A stretch of 57,449 bases of DNA from Ignavibacteria bacterium (GCA_947459425.1 CANHDJ010000020.1:1-57449); one strand, 5' to 3'. Positions 10,124 to 19,780 are shown, counted from the stretch's first letter. The notes: generated by a model not told the origin, from the letters alone. Translations and numbers: made by a program.

Positions 10124-10777
10124 TTAACCATGTTTTATCAACATGAACAGCGCAATGGCGCTATATCCAACAGCGATCACAATACCATAAAGAACACTAA
10201 CTTTCTTCAGAAGAGGCGTAAATTCACGGTTGTACAGACCAAGCGATTGGAATGAACTCTGCAAGCCATGTGAAAGATGCAAGCCCAAAACTAGCGCTGA
10301 GACAACATAAAAAATAGCAAATCCGGGATTTGCCATTACTGCTGCCGTCACATCATATTCACTTGCTCCGGCAACAGGCTTTGGAAGAATATGAAAGCGG
10401 ATATTGAGCAAATGCACAATCAAAAACAGAATAAAATAAATACCCGTAAATGCCATCGTGCTTGAACCAAGTGTCGCACCGCCGGAACTCTTCTTATTTA
10501 CATACCCTTCTGGGCGTGCTGCCCGGTTTTGAACTGCCAAGACAATACCCATGACAATATGCGCGATAAAGAGTGCAGCCAAACTCAACTCAATCAGACG
10601 AAATGCTGGGAGATTGTGCAAAAAATCACCGTAGGCGTTGAATTTCTCCGCGCCCTGAAAAACAAGAAAGTTACCTGTCATATGCCCAAAAGCAAAGGCA
10701 CAGAGCAGCAAACCAAGTACGCCCATCACTTGTTTTTTACCAATGGAGTACTTAAAATATTTGTCCACTACACTCAC
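10124..10777 (-). CDS. sdhC: Succinate dehydrogenase/fumarate reductase cytochrome b558 subunit
   Basis: A 217-residue, five-helix dihaem membrane anchor of the b558 family found in Bacteroidota and in Bacillus-type complex II. It passes electrons from the SdhAB flavoprotein and iron-sulfur subunits to the quinone. Candidate haem-ligating histidines lie within helices (FGHMTGN, FIAHIVMG, LIVHLLN, GLHLSHGL). The N-terminus MSVVDKYFKYSIGKKQVMGVLG is typical. No sdhA or sdhB follows; the next gene downstream is on the opposite strand. The usual sdhCAB operon is therefore broken, or this is a second copy. It is the last gene of a same-strand respiratory block, about 165 bp after actF. Confidence 0.9.
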   Translation of the reverse strand: MSVVDKYFKYSIGKKQVMGVLGLLLCAFAFGHMTGNFLVFQGAEKFNAYGDFLHNLPAFRLIELSLAALFIAHIVMGIVLAVQNRAARPEGYVNKKSSGGATLGSSTMAFTGIYFILFLIVHLLNIRFHILPKPVAGASEYDVTAAVMANPGFAIFYVVSALVLGLHLSHGLQSSFQSLGLYNREFTPLLKKVSVLYGIVIAVGYSAIALFMLIKHG

Positions 10778-10942
10778 AAAAGCCTCCGTGAAGTTTAGTT
10801 TTTGAGAAGAATCTATACGTTATTGGTCATCGTTACAACTATGCTTCAAATACCCGAAATTCACTGTTCAAGCAAACTTTAATGGATTTGCAGTGAAGAA
10901 ACTCGTAACTGCTTGGGTAAAAAAACAGCCTTGCAATCAGCA

Positions 10943-12139
10943 TCACGATACCAATTCCAGCGATTCTTTCAAATAAGGGTCATTAACAGCAACAATTGAG
11001 CGTGTAGCGAGTTGCCGTGCAATCATAAAGAAGAACAAACCAGCAAAGAATAACCAGCCGCAAATTTCTTGCCAGCCAATGCGAAGCGTTGGGCTGAAGT
11101 TTGGTAAAATGATAAACGACAAGTCAATAAAATGCATAAACAAAATCCAGCATCCAACACCGATAAGAACGGCAGGATTACGTTTGTTATTCTGTGTGAG
11201 CAAGGTTACGAACGGCACAATAAAGTGTCCGAAAACTAAGCCGTAGCCAAGAAACTGCCAATTACCATGCGCCCGCAAGATAAAAAACAGTGTTTCCTCA
11301 GGAAGATTGCCATACCAAATCAAGAAGTATTGCGAGAAGGTGATATACGTCCAGAAGACCGTAAAGGCAAACATAAATTTGCCAATATCGTGATAATGCT
11401 CGTCGGTAATCCCCTTCAAATGCCCTTGTCTTCTCAAGGTGACAACGAAAATTGCTATCAAAGAAAGTGTTGAAACAAAGTTCCCGGCAAAGAAATACAC
11501 ACCAAACATCGTGCTGAACCAGTGCGGGTCAAGCGACATAACAAGGTCAAAACCGGCAAAGGTAAGCGACATAGCGAACAACAGCACAAATGGCGCGGAA
11601 CGCTTCATGTTAAATCGTGTAGGGGTATAGTCCGTTGCACTTTCGTCCTGCTTGAAGGAATTACCGATAATAAGACGATAGGTCATAAACCAAATCAGCG
11701 CATAAATACCCAAACGAATCGTGAAAAACGTTGGATTCAGGTATCCACGCTTGGAAGCAAGGACTTCATCCAAGTGTGGACCTGGCTGGTAGATGTGCGG
11801 ATCAGCCCAATGATAGAGCTTATGAGAAAACCAAACATCAATAATCATCGGAATCAAGCCAATAAGCACAATCGGTAAAAATCCCGCGAAAATCTCAGGA
11901 ATACGGCGCACCATAGCGCTCCAACCAGCATTGACAAGGAATTGAAGCGTAGCAAAAAACATCGCCACTATCGTAATTCCCGCAAAATAAATATAGCCAA
12001 GCAGATAAGCTGCCAAAAAACGCCCTGAATCCAGAAATGCCGCACCCACCATGCCCAAAGCACCTACGCCTAAAGCAATCATCGAATAGGTGCGCATTTT
12101 CTGCGCAAAGCTCGAATCAGCAATAATAACAGTATTCAT
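10943..12139 (-). CDS. actF: Alternative complex III subunit ActF (quinol:cytochrome c oxidoreductase)
   Basis: A 398-residue integral membrane protein with about ten helices, related to ActC/NrfD. In alternative complex III, ActC and ActF form the membrane core: ActC binds quinol and ActF is its structural partner. Seen: hydrophobic segments throughout, a His/Trp-containing loop after the third helix (VWFSHKLYHWADPH), and a C-terminal tail with an SLELVS ending. It is sixth in the actABCDEF order and 38 bp after actE, so almost certainly co-transcribed. Assignment rests on fold type and gene order together. Confidence 0.9.
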   Translation of the reverse strand: MNTVIIADSSFAQKMRTYSMIALGVGALGMVGAAFLDSGRFLAAYLLGYIYFAGITIVAMFFATLQFLVNAGWSAMVRRIPEIFAGFLPIVLIGLIPMIIDVWFSHKLYHWADPHIYQPGPHLDEVLASKRGYLNPTFFTIRLGIYALIWFMTYRLIIGNSFKQDESATDYTPTRFNMKRSAPFVLLFAMSLTFAGFDLVMSLDPHWFSTMFGVYFFAGNFVSTLSLIAIFVVTLRRQGHLKGITDEHYHDIGKFMFAFTVFWTYITFSQYFLIWYGNLPEETLFFILRAHGNWQFLGYGLVFGHFIVPFVTLLTQNNKRNPAVLIGVGCWILFMHFIDLSFIILPNFSPTLRIGWQEICGWLFFAGLFFFMIARQLATRSIVAVNDPYLKESLELVS

Positions 12140-12177
12140 AGAACAGTTGTTGTTTAGAGGTTACAGATTCACACCTA

Positions 12178-12837
12178 TTATTGAGCTGATGCAGCTTTTG
12201 CTGTACCGGCTTGAGCAGTCGTTTGATTATCAGTATTCATAGATTTTGCGGACACTTTCGGATGTGTTCCACCATTCTGCAAAACACGAATGTAATGGAC
12301 AACACACCAACGGTCAAGTTCTGAAAGTTTGTCCGCGTATGAGGACATAATATTCTGTCCAGCGCTCATCACATGAAAAAATTTGCCATCGGTGTACGCT
12401 ACTGCTTCGGGGCGCACAAGGCTTGGCGGATTTGCAAAACCCTTTTGGACAACCAGTCCGTTACCTTTGCCATCGTGGTTATGGCACGGTGTACACATTG
12501 TTTCAAAACGGTTTTTGCCCCGTGCAAGCACCTCTGCGGTTACTGGGACGGTGTTAATATTTTTCGTATTCGCATCGTCTAGCGAGACATTATATTTCGT
12601 GCCATTTCGTGGGACGGTATATTCCAGTGGGTCACGTGTTGCCTTTCCATCAGCAAAAAACGACGATGGAGACTGACCTTTGACTTTGGGCTGGTTATCC
12701 ATATCGTCAATAATCTGAAGCGGCGGCGTGTCGGATGTCCAGAGGATATTGCCCGAAAGTAATCCCACCCAAAAGAGGGAAATTGCAATAAGTCCCACAA
12801 CTGACCAAAAGCCAAATTTGCGTTTGTTTGAAGCCAT
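12178..12837 (-). CDS. actE: Alternative complex III subunit ActE, membrane-anchored monohaem cytochrome c
   Basis: A 219-residue protein with one N-terminal membrane helix (about residues 10-33) and a periplasmic cytochrome c domain. The haem-binding motif CTPCH lies at residues 115-119, followed by NHDGKGNGLV as in class I cytochromes. Methionines downstream (HVMSAGQNIMSSYADKL) supply the axial ligand. ActE takes electrons from the ActA/ActB chain and hands them to the terminal oxidase or a soluble cytochrome. The low-complexity Ala/Thr/Gln tail is unusual but harmless. It sits between actD and actF with short gaps of 27 and 38 bp. Confidence 0.92.
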   Translation of the reverse strand: MASNKRKFGFWSVVGLIAISLFWVGLLSGNILWTSDTPPLQIIDDMDNQPKVKGQSPSSFFADGKATRDPLEYTVPRNGTKYNVSLDDANTKNINTVPVTAEVLARGKNRFETMCTPCHNHDGKGNGLVVQKGFANPPSLVRPEAVAYTDGKFFHVMSAGQNIMSSYADKLSELDRWCVVHYIRVLQNGGTHPKVSAKSMNTDNQTTAQAGTAKAASAQ

Positions 12838-12864
12838 GATTGTATGGTAAATGAGGGTGGAAAA

Positions 12865-13425
12865 TTAGTCTTGTTCAAGAGTTTCGCGGACAACACGGAC
12901 ATTATCTGCTCCGAGTTTAGAGAGTAGAGCCTGAGCTGTTTCCACCGTAAAGCGAGGATCTTCCGCCTCTAAAACTACGCAAAAATTATCGTCTGTTGCA
13001 GCTTGGAAGCCTGCATCATACTGATATTTCGAGTGCCAATTCGGAAGACGATTCAGATAACCAAACATGGTGAAGAATACTGTTAAACCAGTACACAAGA
13101 CCATCAATTCAAAAAATACTGGCACACCAAATTGCGGTGCAAAGAGTGGCTTGCCACCAATATTAAGTTTGTACTCAATACCACCTGTCCAATACTGAAG
13201 GGCAAATGCACTGGAAAGACCAAAAAGCCCGCCAGCCAAGGCAAATTTTGGAAGAGATGTTTTTGGCATACCCATTGCTTTTTCCAAGCCGTGAACAGGG
13301 TATGGTGTATAAATATCAAATTTTGTGTAACCAGCGCCATGAATACCTTTAGCGGCAGCGGTTACTTTATCGGGATTTTTGAAATCGCCCATCACAGCGA
13401 TAACATTACCTATTGTTGCTTCCAT
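12865..13425 (-). CDS. actD: Alternative complex III subunit ActD (DUF3341)
   Basis: A 186-residue protein of the DUF3341/ActD family. It has an N-terminal soluble ferredoxin-like domain (GNVIAVMGDFKNPDKVTAAA, then TKFDIYTPYPVHGLEKAMG) and two membrane helices (about residues 65-85 and 100-125). The C-terminal domain also looks ferredoxin-like (CVVLEAEDPRFTVETAQALL). It is a structural subunit without cofactors. It is flanked by actC and actE on the same strand with short spacing, as in the canonical operon. Confidence 0.92.
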   Translation of the reverse strand: MEATIGNVIAVMGDFKNPDKVTAAAKGIHGAGYTKFDIYTPYPVHGLEKAMGMPKTSLPKFALAGGLFGLSSAFALQYWTGGIEYKLNIGGKPLFAPQFGVPVFFELMVLCTGLTVFFTMFGYLNRLPNWHSKYQYDAGFQAATDDNFCVVLEAEDPRFTVETAQALLSKLGADNVRVVRETLEQD

Positions 13426-13477
13426 GATAAATTGAAATTCAGAGTTCGCAATTTTGTGGATTGAGCAGAATCACGCT

Positions 13478-14977
13478 TTAGTGATGAGCTTTTGCTGTAA
13501 CCTCGCCACTATGCTCATCGTGAGCATGATCATCATGGTGATGATGGCTTGGCTGCGCACCCGGCATAATAGATTTTATTTCGCCCAAAGCAATAATCGG
13601 CAAATATTTCGCAAACAAGAGGAAAAACACCATGAATAAACCGAATGTACCGACAAAAATGGTAATTTCAACCCATGTTGGAGTATAATAATGCCAACTT
13701 GAAGGCAAATAGCCGTGGTGGAGCGATGTAGAAATAATAGTAAACCGTTCAAACCACATACCGATATTTACGACGATGGAGAGAACAAAAGTAAACCATA
13801 CATTACGGCGCAATCTTGCACTCCAGAAAAATTGTGGCGAAAACACATTACACGTCATCATCATCCAATACGACCACGCATAATCACCTGTTGCACGGTT
13901 GATAAAGACGAAGCGCTCGTAAGGATTGCCGCTATACCACGCAATAAAGAATTCCATTGCATATGCATATCCCACAATCATCCCTGTTGCAAGAATGATT
14001 TTGTTCATGTTATCAATGTGCTTCAGTGTAATATATTCGTGCAAGTCAAGGATTTCTCGTGCAACAAGCATCAGCGTAAGCACCATCGCAAAACCAGAGA
14101 AAATAGCACCAGCCACAAAGTATGGCGGGAAGATGGTCGTGTGCCAGCCCGGAAGAATCGAAACAGCAAAGTCAAACGATACAATTGAGTGAACCGAAAG
14201 TACAAGTGGCGTAGAAAGTCCTGCAAAAATCATATATGCAAACTCGTAATGATGCCAGTTGCGCGTTGAACCCGTCCAACCCAAGCTAAATACCGTATAA
14301 CCAGCTTTAGCAATTTTTGATTTTGCACGATTGCGCAATGACGCGAGGTCAGGCACAAGCCCCGTGAACCAGAAAAGAAGAGAAATCGTGAAATAGGTAC
14401 TAACCGCAAACACGTCCCATTCAAGAGGTGAGCGGAAATTCACCCACATTTTCATTTGATTTGGATACGGGAGAAGCCAGTAATCAAGCCAAGGACGACC
14501 TGTGTGCGTCAGTACGAACACCGCAGCATTGATAACGGCAAAAATGGTCATCGCCTCAGCCGAGCGGTTAATTGCTGTGCGCCATTTTTGACGAAACAGG
14601 AACAATACCGCCGAAATGAGCGTACCCGCATGACCGATACCAACCCAAAATACGAAATTGGTAATATCCCAGCCCCAACCAATTGTGTTATTCAAACCCC
14701 ATACGCCAATACCTACAGCAATCGTGTACGTGAGCGCACCAATGCCAGCACCCGCTACGAGCATTGAAGCCAAAAGCGCAGCCCAGAACTTCGGAGTTGC
14801 TTTTTGTTCTGCGATGCCGCAAATGTCTTCGGTAATTTGGTGTATGGTTTTATTACCCAGCACAAGCGGCTCACGCACAGGCTTTGCCGAAGGACTATCG
14901 TGATAGCCATTCATCGCTGCCCCATTCGTATATCCTGCTGTGGCTGTCGCAACTTGTTCTTTTGCTTCCATAGCCAT
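13478..14977 (-). CDS. actC: Alternative complex III subunit ActC (NrfD/PsrC-like quinol-binding subunit)
   Basis: A 499-residue polytopic protein of the NrfD/PsrC family and the presumed quinol oxidation site of alternative complex III. It has about ten membrane helices, including WGWDITNFVFWVGIGHAGTL, the usual NrfD start of the helical core, and FAGLSTPLVLSVHSIVSFDF, an NrfD-family segment near the quinol pocket. The C-terminus is strikingly His/Asp-rich (SHHHHDDHAHDEHSGE, then KAHH), about 23 residues that are not part of the NrfD core. A second in-frame ATG two codons downstream is an alternative start. It follows actB by 51 bp. Confidence 0.93.
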   Translation of the reverse strand: MAMEAKEQVATATAGYTNGAAMNGYHDSPSAKPVREPLVLGNKTIHQITEDICGIAEQKATPKFWAALLASMLVAGAGIGALTYTIAVGIGVWGLNNTIGWGWDITNFVFWVGIGHAGTLISAVLFLFRQKWRTAINRSAEAMTIFAVINAAVFVLTHTGRPWLDYWLLPYPNQMKMWVNFRSPLEWDVFAVSTYFTISLLFWFTGLVPDLASLRNRAKSKIAKAGYTVFSLGWTGSTRNWHHYEFAYMIFAGLSTPLVLSVHSIVSFDFAVSILPGWHTTIFPPYFVAGAIFSGFAMVLTLMLVAREILDLHEYITLKHIDNMNKIILATGMIVGYAYAMEFFIAWYSGNPYERFVFINRATGDYAWSYWMMMTCNVFSPQFFWSARLRRNVWFTFVLSIVVNIGMWFERFTIISTSLHHGYLPSSWHYYTPTWVEITIFVGTFGLFMVFFLLFAKYLPIIALGEIKSIMPGAQPSHHHHDDHAHDEHSGEVTAKAHH

Positions 14978-15028
14978 ACCTTTTGGATGAAATTATATAA
15001 TTTATTTATTTCAAGTGTTTAGCCACAA

Positions 15029-18000
15029 TTAACCGTGTTTTTCCGCACCATGCTCATCTTTACCATGCTGCTTTGCTTCTTGGTTGCGAACCTTAGCAAG
15101 ATAGGTAATTTGCGGACGGACGTTTAATTCTTCAAGAACCAAGAATCCACGCTCACTTGACCGTGATTTCGCAACAACACTTTCAGGATTGTTGGTATTG
15201 CCGAATGTGATTGCGGAAGCTGGGCAAGCCTGTTGACAAGCTGTTTGGAATGAACCATCAGCAATATACAACTCACCAGCATCTTTTGTTTTCTGACGCG
15301 CTTCGGTGATACGTTGTGTACAGAAAGAGCATTTCTCCATCACGCCACGCATACGAACGGTTACGTCAGGATTATGGACAAATTCCGACGGCGTACGCTT
15401 ACCTTTGTGCCAGTTAAACCAGTTAAACCGACGTACTTTGTACGGACAGTTGTTCGCGCAGTACTTCGTACCGACACAACGATTATAGGTCATTTCGTTA
15501 AGACCTTCAGGGCTATGCGTCGTTGCGGCAACGGGGCAAACATTCTCGCATGGCGCACTTTCGCAATGCTGACAAAGCATTGGCTGGAACGTAACGTTAG
15601 GGTTTTCGAGATTTGAGTGGTCATAGTAACGGTCAATACGAATCCAGTGCATATCACGGCCATTCGCAACGTGTTCTTTACCGACAACGGCAATATTATT
15701 TTCTGCTTGGCAAGCTGTAATGCAAGCCCCACAGCCAACACACGCAGACATATCAATCGTCATACCCCAACGATGTCCTTTATAGGCAAAACTTGGGATA
15801 ATACTCTGCGGCAATTCTTCGTTTTTATGACCTTTTTTGCCTGGAACGTGCTCTTTCTCAAAGAGATGCTCGTCTTTTGCTTTCATTTGACCAATAGTCG
15901 TCTCAAGTGCCAATTTCCGCCCGATAAGGTCGGTATGATGCTGCGTGGTGGCAATCTTGTATTTCTTTTCGGTAACTTCGACCGTAACGGGAACATAACC
16001 GAATGATTGCTCACTGGACATGAGCGAATATGCGTTTGCACCAACATTATTTGCGACTTCACCGAGTTTGGTGCGACCAAAACCCGTCGTTGTTGCAATA
16101 ACCCCGTCTTGCATACCATGCTGAACCCAGATTGGCAACTCGACAACACCATTTGCGCTTTTGATACGAACAAGTACTGTGTCGTCATAATTCGGTGCTT
16201 CTTCGGAAATTTCCTTCGCTTTTTTATCACCGAGAAGTTTTTTCGCTGTGTTGAGGCTGACAAGCGCTGCATTATCCCACGTCATTTTGGTAACGGGATC
16301 AGGCAATTCCATGAACCAGCTACTATTACTCAAACTACCATCATACTGTGTATAAGATGGAGTTACCAAAGCAACGAAATCACCTTTTGCAGGTTTTGCT
16401 TGTGCGACAAGAGCATTTCCGGCACTTGCATTGACACTAACATTAGGAGCAGCAGAAACAGAACCAGCAGCCGCACCATCCCGAAGCACTTTAGCCCAGA
16501 AATCATCAAAAGTTGCAGGCTTCTCGCCCGAAAGCCCATTAAATACCGTTGTCCAGCGCTTGCGTACATATTCCACATACGCAACTTTTTCACCCAAATC
16601 CGTGAAAGCATCGGCTTTAAGAGCCTTCGTTAATTGCATGAGCAAATCGGCAAGTGAGGCGCTATTTGGATTGAGGGGAGCAATGAGGGGCTGCTGGATA
16701 GAAAGTGAACCATCAAAAGTCTGAGCATCAGACCAAGACTCAAGGTAGTGTGCGCTCGGCACATATACCGTACACATCGCCGTCGTTTCTTCCTCGTACA
16801 TCGAAAAAGCAAAACGATGTTCTACTTTTTTCAAAAGTTCTTGCGTTTCAGCATCTGCGGAGTAAGCAGGATTGACACCAGCCAATACGACAGCGCCAAC
16901 TTTCCCGCCTTTGAGGTCGTCACGGAACGCAGCAATACCAGCCCTTTTGCTATTGCTGAAGGGGAATTGATAAGCGGTATTAATCGGCTTATCTGCACCG
17001 TAAGCGCCGACAGCCGCATTAATCGCAATACCCAAAGCATGAGCACCTGCGGGCAAGTGGTCACCAACAGCGACAACAGCTTTTCCCGATGCGGACTTTA
17101 GTTCCTCAGCAACTTTTTTTGCATCTTCTTTCTGCTCGGCAGAAAGCGCCGAATCATCACCACTAACCGTAGCCCCAACGCCTTTAGCAACAGCAGCTAA
17201 AAAAGCCATAAGTTGCTCTGGCGTAGCTTTGATGCGTTTATCGGCATTCATGCCCGTAAGAGACATCATACCCTCGACAACAGTTAGCTTGCTCATTGCA
17301 GGATTTGCAAAGGAAGGCTTACGATTTTTCGCAAATTGGCGGATGTTGTAAACAGAGTTTTTGTCTGTTCCAAGAAAGTCTGCATCAACGCTAAGAATAG
17401 CATTAGCTTTCGCAAAATCAATAGCAAACTCGGCATCAATGCCCAAGACTTGCTTATTCGCCTCAGCAGTATTACCGCCATTCAAAGCAGACATGACGAC
17501 AAACTTCACATTCGGTAGTTTGTCTTCAATTTCCTTGATAAGGGCATCAAAACTCGGTGAGGTATATTCCCCAACGAGAATCCGTAATGATTTTCCGCTT
17601 GCCGCCACTTTGTTAATTTCCTCAGCCATTGTGCCAATAGCCGTAGCCATTGAAACGAAGCCGGGAGCAATCTTTTTCACGGTACTTGGCGTAAAACCGC
17701 CCTTATTGACAGAAGGGTTTTTCATACGGTCGGGATCGTACAACGATAGCAATGATCCTTGTATCCAAGCTGATGACGACCCGCCTGAAGCAATGTGTTT
17801 CTCATTGCCCTCAAGTTTCACTGGTCTGCCATCACGAGTCTTTGCGACCAGACCAATGGCGGCATTACCATGCGAAAAAACGGTTGTGTAATACGTCGAA
17901 AGCCCCGGCGTAAGATATTCGCTTGCCTTGACGACTGGTACAATCTTCGTGTCGGGGCGACGGCAGCCCGTAGCGGCAAATGCCATCGAAGCAGAAAGAA

Positions 18001-18157
18001 TCCCAATAAAACTACGGCGATTCAAGCCACTTGTTTTCTCCATGATATTGTCTGCACTGCCATCAGCAAACTCTGCATTCATTTCGGAAGAGTATTCTTC
18101 GGAGAGCGACGATTTGGCAGACAACTCATCGAGACTTTTCCAGTATTTACGCTCCAT
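15029..18157 (-). CDS. actB: Alternative complex III subunit ActB (molybdopterin-oxidoreductase-like fused to iron-sulfur subunit)
   Basis: A 1042-residue fusion. The N-terminal two-thirds resemble molybdopterin oxidoreductases, which in ActB lack the cofactor. The C-terminal third (about residues 770-1010) is a PsrB/NrfC-like ferredoxin domain with four cysteine clusters: CVGCGACITAC, CQHCESAPCENVC, CVGTKYCANNCPY and CSFC...CQQACP. Residues 47-48 are a twin arginine (NRRSFIG) leading into a hydrophobic stretch that ends at Cys65 (AATGC), so Tat export with lipid attachment at Cys65 is likely. The tail KQHGKDEHGAEKHG is His-rich. ActB carries electrons from ActC toward the ActA haems. A gap of 113 bp separates it from actA. 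Confidence 0.95.
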   Translation of the reverse strand: MERKYWKSLDELSAKSSLSEEYSSEMNAEFADGSADNIMEKTSGLNRRSFIGILSASMAFAATGCRRPDTKIVPVVKASEYLTPGLSTYYTTVFSHGNAAIGLVAKTRDGRPVKLEGNEKHIASGGSSSAWIQGSLLSLYDPDRMKNPSVNKGGFTPSTVKKIAPGFVSMATAIGTMAEEINKVAASGKSLRILVGEYTSPSFDALIKEIEDKLPNVKFVVMSALNGGNTAEANKQVLGIDAEFAIDFAKANAILSVDADFLGTDKNSVYNIRQFAKNRKPSFANPAMSKLTVVEGMMSLTGMNADKRIKATPEQLMAFLAAVAKGVGATVSGDDSALSAEQKEDAKKVAEELKSASGKAVVAVGDHLPAGAHALGIAINAAVGAYGADKPINTAYQFPFSNSKRAGIAAFRDDLKGGKVGAVVLAGVNPAYSADAETQELLKKVEHRFAFSMYEEETTAMCTVYVPSAHYLESWSDAQTFDGSLSIQQPLIAPLNPNSASLADLLMQLTKALKADAFTDLGEKVAYVEYVRKRWTTVFNGLSGEKPATFDDFWAKVLRDGAAAGSVSAAPNVSVNASAGNALVAQAKPAKGDFVALVTPSYTQYDGSLSNSSWFMELPDPVTKMTWDNAALVSLNTAKKLLGDKKAKEISEEAPNYDDTVLVRIKSANGVVELPIWVQHGMQDGVIATTTGFGRTKLGEVANNVGANAYSLMSSEQSFGYVPVTVEVTEKKYKIATTQHHTDLIGRKLALETTIGQMKAKDEHLFEKEHVPGKKGHKNEELPQSIIPSFAYKGHRWGMTIDMSACVGCGACITACQAENNIAVVGKEHVANGRDMHWIRIDRYYDHSNLENPNVTFQPMLCQHCESAPCENVCPVAATTHSPEGLNEMTYNRCVGTKYCANNCPYKVRRFNWFNWHKGKRTPSEFVHNPDVTVRMRGVMEKCSFCTQRITEARQKTKDAGELYIADGSFQTACQQACPASAITFGNTNNPESVVAKSRSSERGFLVLEELNVRPQITYLAKVRNQEAKQHGKDEHGAEKHG

Positions 18158-18270
18158 AGTACTTCGTGATTGAGTTTAAGGAATATTCAATTTCTTAGTC
18201 AGTTGACAAAGCGCAAGCGGGAAAAATAGAGCGGAAAAACGCTCATTTCCTGTCCTTGCGACTTTATTGA

Positions 18271-19032
18271 TTAATAATGGCAAGCACCGCAATTTTCCGG
18301 TCCAAGTGCAAGTTTTTTCGGCATAATAAGACCAGCAACACTGGCTTTGCCAACTTCATGCTCATAAACACCAGCACCTTCGATGGCACAATCGCGCATC
18401 GAAATCCATTTGCCTTCGCCACGTGACGGTGCTTCATTTTTGATTTTCTTTGCTGTTTCGTCGTATGAGTCAAGACCAGTAAAGATACCCGAAATCTCCC
18501 GTGCAGGAATGACATTTGCTTGCGGGTCACGATGGCAATCCAAGCACCATCCCATTGAGAGCGGCTTCATTTGGGTAACGACACCCATTTTCTCTACTTC
18601 GCCATGACAGGAGGCACAATCAACACGGGCGCGAATATGGCGAGCGTGGCTAAAATTAACATAATCAGGAAGTTTGTGGACTTTGCGCCATTCAAGTGGC
18701 TTCCCTGTTTCCCAACTTTCTTTAATCTTCGCAATTTTGGGGCTTTCTGCTTTCACTGCGATATGGCAGTTCATACAAGTGCTTGTCGCTGGAACGGTCG
18801 AATGTTTTGATTTTTCCACCGAAGTATGGCAATACATACACTTGATTTGCAGTTCTCCCGCATGAAGTTTATGCGAAAAAGGAATCGGCTGCTCAGGGCG
18901 ATAGCCCACATCGGTCACAGCATTATCAAAGCCGAAGTAGCTTATAATGCTGACAACCCCCAGAAGCGCAAGTCCTGCCAAGATGGTATTCTTGGTCTTT
19001 TGATTTGTCTTTGCGGTAAACATAGCAAACAA
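18271..19032 (-). CDS. actA: Alternative complex III subunit ActA, pentahaem cytochrome c
   Basis: A 253-residue protein with one N-terminal membrane helix (about residues 15-33) and five CxxCH motifs: CMYCH 65-69, CMNCH 86-90, CASCH 139-143, CLDCH 163-167 and CGACH 248-252. Extra histidines (FSHKLH, FSHARH) suit bis-His coordination, as in the cytochrome c7/NrfH-like fold. Five haems is the canonical ActA count. It is the first gene of the act set and receives electrons from ActB. The start could be the first or the fourth codon, since both are methionine. It is preceded by a small CPNCK-motif gene and the oxidase genes on the same strand. Confidence 0.95.
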   Translation of the reverse strand: MFAMFTAKTNQKTKNTILAGLALLGVVSIISYFGFDNAVTDVGYRPEQPIPFSHKLHAGELQIKCMYCHTSVEKSKHSTVPATSTCMNCHIAVKAESPKIAKIKESWETGKPLEWRKVHKLPDYVNFSHARHIRARVDCASCHGEVEKMGVVTQMKPLSMGWCLDCHRDPQANVIPAREISGIFTGLDSYDETAKKIKNEAPSRGEGKWISMRDCAIEGAGVYEHEVGKASVAGLIMPKKLALGPENCGACHY

Positions 19033-19091
19033 AAGAAAATGTGAAATGGTCTATTACAATTATTTTTTTCGGTATATCTTTTGGGCAAGCA

Positions 19092-19385
19092 TCAGGCGCT
19101 TGCAGCCGAATCACTCGCGGATTCACCCGTATCACGATAGTACTGCGTTTTATCATGAACATCCATTTGGCGTTTTACTTTGATAACGATGGTAATAACA
19201 ATCACAATCGGAAGCAAAATCATCATGTAAATTGTATAGCCAAATGCCGCACCAATGCCGCCTTGCGTACTGTTCAAATCAAAATTATCTTTACAATTTG
19301 GACAAGCAATTACTGTGTTTTGCATAGCAAGAAAACACATTGCAAGAAGCATAATAAATTGAGTATACCAACGGGATGCTTTCAT
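19092..19385 (-). CDS. Small exported/membrane protein with CPNCK motif between oxidase and complex III genes
   Basis: A 97-residue protein I cannot assign to a named family. A hydrophobic leader (about residues 1-27, ending NTVIA) runs directly into CPNCKDNFDL. A glycine-rich turn and a single membrane helix (about residues 48-70, MMILLPIVIVITIVIKV) follow, with a charged cytoplasmic tail. The Cys pair would sit on the periplasmic face near the mature N-terminus. Lying between cox4 and actA in a dense same-strand cluster points to a role in respiratory complex biogenesis or metal/thiol chemistry (for example copper or haem delivery), or to a small accessory subunit. That role is inferred from context only. 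The start at 19385 was chosen because it begins the leader. Confidence 0.75.
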   Translation of the reverse strand: MKASRWYTQFIMLLAMCFLAMQNTVIACPNCKDNFDLNSTQGGIGAAFGYTIYMMILLPIVIVITIVIKVKRQMDVHDKTQYYRDTGESASDSAASA

Positions 19386-19416
19386 AACAAACAATAATTT
19401 GTTTGATAAAGAGAAA

Positions 19417-19731
19417 TTACAAAGTCGGTCCACCTAAAACCGTCAGTGCAAAGACAAGGACGGAGAAGAGAAAGAGCGGTATGTAAATAAAAACGCGGAT
19501 ATAAGGATTATCAAATTTAATGTGCATGAAGATATACACCACCATCCATGCTTTTGCAATCGCTATGATAAGACCGATTGATACGTGCAGAATCGTTGAG
19601 ACCCCACCCCAACTCTCGGGAAAGTGGAGAAACTTTGCTGCAACGATAGTCAAAAACGTAAAAATCATTAGTGCGCTAAAGATCTTAATGTAGCTTTTTT
19701 GCATCTCAGCGACGGACATACCAGCACCCAT
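19417..19731 (-). CDS. Cytochrome c oxidase subunit IV (prokaryotic caa3/CyoD type)
   Basis: A 104-residue protein with three membrane helices, the layout of the small subunit IV of bacterial haem-copper oxidases. Seen: helix 1 IFSALMIFTFLTIVAA, helix 2 with the family-typical segment IAIAKAWMVVYIFMHIKF, and helix 3 LFLFSVLVFALTVLG. It aids assembly and stability of the oxidase core. It follows cox3 by 49 bp on the same strand, and the small CPNCK gene starts 31 bp further on. Confidence 0.9.
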   Translation of the reverse strand: MGAGMSVAEMQKSYIKIFSALMIFTFLTIVAAKFLHFPESWGGVSTILHVSIGLIIAIAKAWMVVYIFMHIKFDNPYIRVFIYIPLFLFSVLVFALTVLGGPTL

Positions 19732-19780
19732 AATTCACCTCATCAGATAAAATTCAAAGTTCGTAAATTTCGTAAATTAT

